From CAYLLT01 sp964591605 (GTDB lineage Bacteria > Planctomycetota > Phycisphaerae > UBA1845 > PWPN01), in the NCBI GenBank assembly GCA_964591605.1, contig CAZQEN010000457.1, positions 1-5,062 on the forward strand: a stretch of DNA of 5,062 nucleotides, written 5' to 3'. Position numbers and translations under genes: made by a program. Positions 1 through 4,573 of the stretch are shown here, piece after piece (position 1 is the first letter of the stretch; the number at the start of each line of letters is the position of its first letter). The notes below the pieces were generated by a model. That model saw only the letters and a list, made by a program, of their open reading frames with translations, was not told where the DNA came from and ran no database searches.

Positions 1-190
1 CGACCCGCAAATATGCCTCGTGGACCAGGGCCGTTGCCTGAAGTGTCTGGTCCGCCCGTTCCTGACGCATCCGCCGCCGGGCCAGGGCGCGAAGCTGATC
101 GTACACCAGCGGCAGCAGGCGGTCGGCGGCCTGGGGATCGCCCCCGGCCACTTGCTCGAGCAGGCGCGTAACTCCTGCCATGTCCGGCAT
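1..190 (-). CDS. ECF-family RNA polymerase sigma factor, N-terminal part (runs off left edge)
   Basis: Reading the minus strand from ATG at 190 gives 63 uninterrupted codons to the window edge. Residues 25-41 read LLPLVYDQLRALARRRM and residues 48-63 read QTLQATALVHEAYLRV. This is the signature of the planctomycete-expanded ECF sigma factors (TIGR02999 / Sigma70_ECF), which bind core RNA polymerase and direct it to a dedicated promoter class. The visible part covers the N-terminus and the beginning of sigma region 2; the rest of region 2 and region 4 lie outside. The start at 190 is preferred over the in-frame ATG at 181 because GGGAG (204-200) lies 9 nt before it. In this lineage such genes often neighbour Ser/Thr kinase genes, but that side is not visible here. 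The gene is transcribed divergently from the secreted-protein gene at 635. Family assignment is strong; the regulon is unknown. Confidence 0.9.
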   Translation of the reverse strand, partial: MPDMAGVTRLLEQVAGGDPQAADRLLPLVYDQLRALARRRMRQERADQTLQATALVHEAYLRV

Positions 191-199
191 TTCGATGCT

Positions 200-204
200 C
201 TCCC
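200..204 (-). promoter_or_regulatory. Shine-Dalgarno site of the sigma factor gene
   Basis: The minus strand reads GGGAG, 9 nt upstream of ATG at 190. It decides between two close in-frame ATG codons, at 190 and 181, in favour of the first. For the second the spacing would be 18 nt. Confidence 0.55.
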
Positions 205-284
205 GTCGCTGACCCCGCGTCTTCCTTCGGTCACGATGCCGCACTCGAACCCACGGGAGCCGCGGCGGGCAGTGGCTCCAAACA

Positions 285-302
285 CGCCGGCTTCGGCCGG
301 CG
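285..302. repeat. Perfect 7-bp hairpin with UUCG tetraloop
   Basis: CGCCGGC (285-291), loop TTCG (292-295) and GCCGGCG (296-302) pair perfectly. Read on the plus strand the loop is closed by C-G, giving the unusually stable C(UUCG)G tetraloop; on the minus strand the loop is CGAA. It lies about 95 nt upstream of the sigma factor start, in its probable 5' leader. There is no T-tract after it on the plus strand and only a short TGTTTGG on the minus strand, so it is not a standard intrinsic terminator. Its role is unknown. Confidence 0.6.
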
Positions 303-357
303 CGCGGCAGGCGCGGAATCTCCGCCCGTACAGGGAATGCGCCAACCGTCCCCGCCT

Positions 358-388
358 TCCCTCAGTTTTCTGAAAAAATCATGAGGGA
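358..388. repeat. Inverted repeat TCCCTCA / TGAGGGA with A/T-rich core
   Basis: TCCCTCA (358-364) and TGAGGGA (382-388) are exact inverted copies separated by 17 nt. That spacer (TTTTC, then a run of six A) is the most A/T-rich patch in the divergent region. The geometry would suit an operator dyad or an RNA hairpin with a large loop. No T-run follows the stem on either strand, so a terminator is not supported. Function is inferred from position only. Confidence 0.45.
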
Positions 389-634
389 GCCATCGGGCAG
401 AAGACGCATTTCCATGCAAGAGCCGTCGAATTCGCTTCGGGCCAAGCCTCGACAAATACGCATTCTAGCGAAACGAGTCCACCTCACGCGAGCGGGTCGA
501 CCACAGCAGGATGCGCGTCGAGAGTCCCGAGCCAGCACCGTGTCTCCCGCTCGTCGCCCGGTTGCGTTCGGCCGGCCGCAGTCCGCGGCGATGTCCGCCG
601 GTAATGGACTGCACTTCTTGACCGGAGGGAATCG

Positions 635-2389
635 ATGCAAGGGATTCTGAAGATAGTGACTGGATTGATCGTGGCGCTGTTGGCTTCGACGGCCGAGGGG
701 GAGGTCTATCTGCAGAAGATAGCCGCGACGGGAGACGCGGCGCCGGAGTCAGCCGGCACCTTCGCCGCGTTCGCGTCAGGCGACAGGCCGGTGCTTAACA
801 ACCACGGTACGGTGGCTTTCCGGGCAGCCGTCAACAACGCAGACTGGCCCGACGGCGCCAACCAGGCACTCTACGTCGGTAAGGCCACCAATCTCGTGCC
901 CGCGGTCAGAAACAGGATTCCGGCCCCCGGCCTGCCCGAGTTCACGCTGGTAAGCCTCACAACTGTTCTGCTCGCGGATAACGGTCACCTCGCATTCGCA
1001 GGTTTGCTGGCTGGCGCCGGCGTGAGTATCTACAACAACGAGGCCGCGTGGGCCGGGGCTCCTGACGCGCTCGCTTTCCTCTTCCGAGAGGGAGACCAGA
1101 TCCCGGGAATGCCTGGGGGAAGGCTTTGGCTGCCGCCGAGAATCGAAAACCTGGCCATCAACTCCTCGGGTCACGTGGCATTGGCCCAGTCCGCCTTCTA
1201 CCCAACTCGAGATGGTCTCACGGGTGCCCTGTGGATCTGGGACGGAAGCCTCAACCTGGTTGCGCAATCGCCCATGCCCGAGCCTGAGCCGTCGGTGTGG
1301 ACCATGTACAGAACAGACCCGCGTCGATCAGCTCTCAGCAACACTGGTGCATCGCTAATCTCGACCGGTCTTCAGACTATGTGGGATCCGGACTCTGAAG
1401 TGACTCGCGGGGGTCTCCATGCGATGGGGAAGGATCCGCCGGTACCTGTTGTCCATACTGCGTTCTACTACCAGCCATCCATCGGCGATGGATACTGGGT
1501 CGGCGAGTCAGCCCCCGGGGCTCCCGCCAACAGCATCTTTCGCCGCGTCTCCGGTTGGGCCGGCATCGCCCCGAACGGTCGAGTCGCATTTGAGGCTCAG
1601 ACCATCTATCCGGGCAGCGGTGCGATCTCCGGCCATGGTATCTGGCGCACGGGGCCACTGGGTCTTGAACAGGCGCATTTCGAAGCCCAGGACGGGGTAG
1701 GTTTCTCGCACATCCAGGTCAATTCCGCAGGCCACGTTTTCTTCTTTCGTATGTCAGGCACCTCGCACAGTTGGCTTGTGCAGGATGGTGCCGCCCTCAA
1801 TACCCTCTGCGCCATCGGCGCCCAGGCTCCTGGAAACCCGGCCGGGGTGAAATTTGTCAGCCTTTATGCTGCCCAGCTCAATGAGCTTGGTCAGGCTGCA
1901 TTCGTCTGCCAATTGACGGATGAGGATGGGGTTGACCGCGGTTCGCAGGGGCTCTTCCTCTACGAGCCTGGCGCCGGCACGCGCCTGCTGATGCGCAGCG
2001 GAGACATCGTAGAGGTTCGTCCCGGCACGAGCTGGCCGCTCCGGACTTTTCATATGGTCCAAATTGCCGGCGATGCCGGCCGCTGCTTCAATGACCTTGG
2101 CGAACTGGCCCTGCGCATAGAGGGCGGCACTCTGGATCGAGGCGCCATCTACGTCGTGAAGACCCGCTGGACACCGGCGGATCTGGACGTTGACGGCGAT
2201 GTTGATGCCGATGATCTGGGTGTGTTCACTACGTGCAGGTCGGGACCTGCCATGCCACACGCGGGAACAACCGTCTGCGGCCACGCGGATTTGGATGGTG
2301 ACGGGGATGTGGACCATGACGATTTCGGCATGTGGCAGCGCTGCTACCGGGGGCCGGATCAGCCGGTCGATCCGGATTGTGCCCAATAA
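635..2389 (+). CDS. Secreted NxxGxxAF tandem-repeat protein with C-terminal dockerin-like module
   Basis: This 584-aa protein starts at ATG 635 behind a strong GGAGG (624-628, 6-nt spacing). Residues 1-20 form a Sec signal peptide (K6, hydrophobic 8-17, S-T-A before E21), so it is exported. The body carries eight copies, some degenerate, of an N-x-x-G-x-x-A-F core at residues 55-62, 114-121, 176-183, 235-242, 312-319, 363-370, 416-423 and 486-493. Most are preceded by a G-D-x-x-P-G-like turn (GDQIPG at 153-158, GAQAPG at 395-400). This matches the planctomycete 'choice-of-anchor tandem repeat NxxGxxAF' proteins, whose function is unknown; a beta-propeller fold is my inference. Residues 514-584 hold two dockerin-like calcium loops (D516-D527, D552-D563) and four cysteines (534, 548, 570, 582). 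No catalytic motif is visible. It lies 291 nt before a protein with the same tail. Confidence 0.88.
   Translation: MQGILKIVTGLIVALLASTAEGEVYLQKIAATGDAAPESAGTFAAFASGDRPVLNNHGTVAFRAAVNNADWPDGANQALYVGKATNLVPAVRNRIPAPGLPEFTLVSLTTVLLADNGHLAFAGLLAGAGVSIYNNEAAWAGAPDALAFLFREGDQIPGMPGGRLWLPPRIENLAINSSGHVALAQSAFYPTRDGLTGALWIWDGSLNLVAQSPMPEPEPSVWTMYRTDPRRSALSNTGASLISTGLQTMWDPDSEVTRGGLHAMGKDPPVPVVHTAFYYQPSIGDGYWVGESAPGAPANSIFRRVSGWAGIAPNGRVAFEAQTIYPGSGAISGHGIWRTGPLGLEQAHFEAQDGVGFSHIQVNSAGHVFFFRMSGTSHSWLVQDGAALNTLCAIGAQAPGNPAGVKFVSLYAAQLNELGQAAFVCQLTDEDGVDRGSQGLFLYEPGAGTRLLMRSGDIVEVRPGTSWPLRTFHMVQIAGDAGRCFNDLGELALRIEGGTLDRGAIYVVKTRWTPADLDVDGDVDADDLGVFTTCRSGPAMPHAGTTVCGHADLDGDGDVDHDDFGMWQRCYRGPDQPVDPDCAQ
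2174..2386 (+). other. Dockerin-like C-terminal module of the NxxGxxAF protein
   Basis: This segment encodes residues 514-584. The first loop has acidic residues at 516, 518, 520, 524 and 527, and the second at 552, 554, 556, 560 and 563. These are dockerin/EF-hand-like loop positions 1, 3, 5, 9 and 12. Both loops run into an F- or W-containing helix. Cysteines at 534, 548, 570 and 582 may form two disulfides. Type I dockerins in cellulosomes bind cohesins; in planctomycetes similar tails occur on many exported proteins and their partner is unknown. Confidence 0.8.
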
Positions 2390-2478
2390 ATGATCCGGGT
2401 GGCGGCGAACAGGCACACAAGTTTAAGACGGCCATTGGTACTTGGGCCTCCGCTCCTGATATGCAGGTTCAAAGAAAT

Positions 2479-2514
2479 GCCTGTCGATCTGAGCGAGGTG
2501 CTCCTAGATCAGGC
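2479..2514 (+). repeat. Imperfect 12-bp hairpin between the two secreted-protein genes
   Basis: GCCT (2479-2482) pairs with AGGC (2511-2514), GATCT (2486-2490) with AGATC (2506-2510), and AGC (2492-2494) with GCT (2500-2502). The loop is GAGGT, with small bulges between the helices. It is not followed by a T-run. It may be a processing or stability element in a transcript running through both genes, or may be chance; the evidence is only the pairing. Confidence 0.35.
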
Positions 2515-2668
2515 TCTCGGACCGGACACGGTTTAGCAACTCGCGCGGCAAACCGGAGCAGCAAACACCGAGGATCACCGGCACGCCGAAGCACAGGGCC
2601 AAGGGCGTCCTGGGCGGCGGCAATATCAAGAGTCAAAGGTGATGGTCACGAGACACTGGGCATCCCGC

Positions 2669-2675
2669 GGAGGAG
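2669..2675 (+). promoter_or_regulatory. Shine-Dalgarno site that fixes the start of the HAF-repeat gene
   Basis: GGAGGAG ends 5 nt before ATG 2681, and its GGAGG core lies 7 nt before it. An in-frame ATG at 2639 would add 14 residues (beginning MMVTRHW) in front of a complete signal peptide and has no comparable site before it. The ribosome site therefore sets the start at 2681. Confidence 0.8.
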
Positions 2676-2680
2676 AACAG

Positions 2681-4117
2681 ATGAACGGTTTGAGAATCGG
2701 CTTGGTGTTTGCATTGGCCGCGGCTGCGAACCTGGCCTTGCCAGCCTCACTCGCCGCCCAGTACACGATCATCGATCTGGGGACGCTGGGTGGTGGGGGA
2801 GTTGGCGGTGAAGGACGCGACATCAATAACCTCGGCCAGATCGTCGGCCTCGCCCGGGTCGCCGATGGCTCCGCCCGTCCATTCCTGATCACGCCCTCAA
2901 TGGGTGCCTGGTTCGCAGCGGACAGCGGCGGAACGAATTCACTCATGCAGAACCTCGGCACGCTGGGCCGCGATGGCGGTTCGGCTCGTTCGATCAACGA
3001 TGCCGGTAGGGTCGTGGGACTTGTCAGCAGCGGGACATCGCAGGCATTCATCTGGGACGCAGCCGGTGGCATGCGCATCCTGCCCGTCCCGGCCACGGCC
3101 GAGTGCTATGCGCAGAAAATCAGCAACTCCGGAGACATCACCGGGGATACATTCAATCCCGGGCGGCACGCATTTGCGGGCTCTGAGGCCCAGGGGTTCA
3201 AGGACATCAGCGTCGATATCGGCGGAGGTACCTCGATCGGGCTGGGGGTTAACTCGCTGAGCCAGTACGTGGGCGCATGGTTTCCAGTTCCACTCTCAGG
3301 CGTTCAGAAACCTTACCTGTGGAAGAACAACGTCAGGATCGACCTTGGTTTCCTGACGGGGACCGACCAGATTGCTTTGGCTTTTGCCATTTCGGATCAT
3401 CAGATTGTCGTCGGCGGATCGGGCCCTGACGGCGCGACCTTGAGCGCTTTCGTGCTGGTTCCGCGCGATCTGGACGGTGACGGAGTTCTGGACTTCAATG
3501 ACGCAGATGCAGATCCTAAGAATGAGCTGATGGTCAAAATCTCCGGGAATCTCCCGGGGAGCAGCCAGGCGAGGGACATCAACGAGCACGGCCACGTGCT
3601 GTTCTGGAACCGGCCCGGGCCGAGCGGTTCCGCGGTACGCTGCTACCTGGTCAAGCCCGCCGATGCCAACGGCGACGGCACGCCGGATACCTGGTTCATC
3701 GACGACGGAGCTGGCAAGAACCTGCTGGCCGAGGAGATCCCCGCCACGCCCGGTTGCTCTTTCGACACCTTCCAGAACCTCCGGGCGCTGAATAACCATG
3801 ACATGATTGTCGGATCACAGGTCTGCGGGACGCAGACGCGGGCCGTGCTGGTCCTGCCGCCGGGCTTCCGGTTTGCACCGGCCGACCTGGACAGGAACAT
3901 GGTGGTTGACGCGAGGGATCTGGGTCTGTTCACCGCCTGCTCAACCGGTCCGAACATTCCCTATGATCCGGCCGGCTGTACGCTGACGCCCGGTGCAACC
4001 GGCTACCTGCCCGCCGACTTCGACAGCGACGGTGACGTGGACATGGACGACTTTGGCGTCCTCCAGCGCTGCTACAGCGGCCCAGACATCAGTGCTGATC
4101 CAGAGTGCGCCGACTGA
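2681..4117 (+). CDS. Secreted HAF-repeat protein with C-terminal dockerin-like module
   Basis: This 478-aa exported protein has a signal peptide at residues 1-26 (R5, hydrophobic 6-20, likely cleavage after A25 or A26). The body matches the extracellular HAF repeat family: DLGTLGGGG at 32-40 then DINNLGQIVG at 47-56, and NLGTLGRDGG at 91-100 then SINDAGRVVG at 104-113 and AFIWD at 122-126. Weaker cores begin near residues 148, 191, 238, 301 and 371, making seven in all. Two Asp-rich loops, DLDGDGVLD (263-271) and DANGDGTPD (328-336), resemble calcium sites and interrupt the repeat array. Residues 400-478 form a dockerin-like tail with loops D402-D413 and D446-D457 and cysteines 420, 433, 464 and 476. 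The function of HAF proteins is unknown and no active site is seen. It probably acts outside the cytoplasmic membrane. Confidence 0.88.
   Translation: MNGLRIGLVFALAAAANLALPASLAAQYTIIDLGTLGGGGVGGEGRDINNLGQIVGLARVADGSARPFLITPSMGAWFAADSGGTNSLMQNLGTLGRDGGSARSINDAGRVVGLVSSGTSQAFIWDAAGGMRILPVPATAECYAQKISNSGDITGDTFNPGRHAFAGSEAQGFKDISVDIGGGTSIGLGVNSLSQYVGAWFPVPLSGVQKPYLWKNNVRIDLGFLTGTDQIALAFAISDHQIVVGGSGPDGATLSAFVLVPRDLDGDGVLDFNDADADPKNELMVKISGNLPGSSQARDINEHGHVLFWNRPGPSGSAVRCYLVKPADANGDGTPDTWFIDDGAGKNLLAEEIPATPGCSFDTFQNLRALNNHDMIVGSQVCGTQTRAVLVLPPGFRFAPADLDRNMVVDARDLGLFTACSTGPNIPYDPAGCTLTPGATGYLPADFDSDGDVDMDDFGVLQRCYSGPDISADPECAD
3878..4114 (+). other. Dockerin-like C-terminal module of the HAF-repeat protein
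   Basis: This encodes residues 400-478. Loop 1 uses D402, D404, N406, D410 and D413; it is degenerate, with MVV in place of the usual glycine-rich turn. Loop 2 uses D446, D448, D450, D454 and D457 and is canonical. The order of cysteines, the C-Y-S-G-P-D stretch and the final D-P-E-C match the tail of the upstream gene, where these read C-Y-R-G-P-D and D-P-D-C. The linker between the two loops is longer here than in the upstream gene. Confidence 0.8.
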
Positions 4118-4140
4118 ATACGAGAACGTCGGTGTGCTGG

Positions 4141-4290
4141 ATGAGACAGGAAGAGGTAGAAGAGATCCGTAGGAAGATGATAGAGCCATTCCGACGGGAG
4201 CTCCTTTCAGTCTCCTTCCGCGACGTTGATGTGACATGGTCGACGTCGGTGTTGAGCGTCCTGGATTTGGACGCGATGGCCGGTGCGTGA
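4141..4290 (+). CDS. Possible small protein of unknown function (49 aa)
   Basis: A frame starting at ATG 4141 and ending at TGA 4288-4290 encodes an acidic/basic helix-like N-terminus (EEVEEIRRKM at residues 4-13) and then a strand-like segment (VLSVLDLDAM). By hand count about 34 of 49 codons end in G or C, similar to real genes here, and the composition is more protein-like than other frames in this gap. Against it, there is no convincing Shine-Dalgarno site before 4141, and no family is recognised. An in-frame GTG at 4132 is an alternative start. It could be a real small gene, a remnant of a longer one, or chance. Confidence 0.25.
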   Translation: MRQEEVEEIRRKMIEPFRRELLSVSFRDVDVTWSTSVLSVLDLDAMAGA

Positions 4291-4298
4291 TCGGGGTG

Positions 4299-4319
4299 GC
4301 ACGGGCGTTATTCCCGTGC
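4299..4319. repeat. REP-like palindrome (7-bp stem, 7-nt loop)
   Basis: GCACGGG (4299-4305) and CCCGTGC (4313-4319) pair perfectly around CGTTATT. The surrounding GGTGGCACGGGC...CCCGTGCGGTGCG resembles a family of dispersed intergenic palindromes I associate with planctomycete and related genomes. Their spurious translation gives GTGVxPV-like strings; here one frame reads GGTGVIPV. No T-run follows, so it is not a standard terminator. It lies 8 nt after the stop of the doubtful small ORF. Membership in a genome-wide repeat family is inferred from memory of the motif, not measured. Confidence 0.5.
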
Positions 4320-4411
4320 GGTGCGAATTCGGTCGACGTGGCAACCCAGCGGAGGGGCGGGCGTCTGGCGAACCAGCGCCCCAGGCGCCCGCTCCCTTCT
4401 TGGCCGGACTG

Positions 4412-4423
4412 GGCACGAGTGCC
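4412..4423. repeat. Short palindrome GGCAC-GA-GTGCC
   Basis: A perfect 5-bp dyad with a 2-nt centre lies in the non-coding stretch, about 150 nt before the start of the last gene. The loop is too short for a stable RNA hairpin, so it would make more sense as a protein-binding dyad in DNA, if it is anything. It is short enough to occur by chance in G+C-rich DNA. Confidence 0.2.
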
Positions 4424-4573
4424 GGTGGTGCGCGCTGCACGTTCACTCATGTCTGGAATGCCCGTCTGAAGCCGCCAGTGGAGCACGGGCTGGGGTCGCC
4501 TGGCTTCACCGGAGCGGAGGGAGCGACTCCTCTTGGTGTCGCCGCAACGACTGCATCGTGAAAGGGCACGACT

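Larger units (their letters stand above)
191..634. other. Divergent intergenic region between sigma factor and secreted-protein genes
   Basis: These 444 nt separate the minus-strand sigma factor start from the plus-strand secreted-protein start, so promoters for both directions should lie here. Open frames through it on both strands give Arg/Pro/Ser-rich translations with no recognisable motif, and I treat them as chance. Visible structure consists of a C(UUCG)G hairpin at 285-302 and an inverted repeat at 358-388 around the only strongly A/T-rich patch. I could not support a specific -35/-10 pair on either strand. Confidence 0.6.
2390..2680 (+). other. Spacer between the two secreted-protein genes
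   Basis: These 291 nt separate two genes on the same strand. The open frames crossing the spacer have no recognisable protein features. No hairpin followed by a T-run is visible after the stop at 2387-2389, so co-transcription cannot be excluded. The length would nevertheless allow a separate promoter for the second gene. The clearest structure is the imperfect hairpin at 2479-2514. Confidence 0.5.
4118..4573. other. Intergenic region with small ORF, REP-like stem-loop and apparently non-coding DNA
   Basis: These 456 nt follow the HAF gene. The first part contains a doubtful 49-codon frame (4141-4290). A 7-bp stem-loop (4299-4319) follows 8 nt after its stop. From about 4320 to 4560, frames in both directions give Arg/Trp/Cys-rich translations without motifs, which I read as non-coding. 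No intrinsic terminator with a T-run was found after 4117. Confidence 0.5.

Noticed and set aside
541..634. Sigma-70-like promoter for the gene at 635 (for example TTGCGT near 562)
   Set aside because: No -10 element at acceptable spacing could be found, and promoter consensus in this lineage is poorly defined.
362..640. Minus-strand 92-aa frame, and its short 33-aa version ending SLMIFSEN
   Set aside because: The end looks slightly protein-like, but the upstream part is Arg/Cys-rich with no motif, G/C-ending codons are few in the 33-aa part, and it overlaps the start of the real gene at 635.
381..650. Plus-strand 89-aa frame in the divergent region
   Set aside because: Its translation is Arg/Ser/Pro-rich without motifs and it runs into the start of the gene at 635 in another frame.
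2372..2398. CCGGAT / ATCCGG inverted repeat spanning the stop of the NxxGxxAF gene, as a terminator
   Set aside because: The stem is only 6 bp with a 15-nt loop and is followed by GTGGCGGCG rather than a T-run.
1754..2416. Long minus-strand frame (220 aa) under the end of the NxxGxxAF gene
   Set aside because: It is the mirror of a well-supported coding region with dockerin loops and repeats; long antisense frames are expected in G+C-rich genes.
2639..2680. In-frame upstream ATG giving a 492-aa version of the HAF protein
   Set aside because: It would place 14 polar residues before an otherwise normal signal peptide, while GGAGGAG is ideally placed for the ATG at 2681.
3069..3101. Segment in the HAF gene whose reverse translation (DGQDAHAT) resembles the dispersed REP-type palindrome
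   Set aside because: The plus frame reads WDAAGGMRILPV, a normal HAF-repeat ending, and the palindrome is not intact; coding explains it.
4238..4339. Two copies of GGTCGACGT (4238-4246 and 4331-4339)
   Set aside because: A 9-base repeat containing a common palindromic hexamer is expected by chance in DNA of this composition, and nothing else extends the match.
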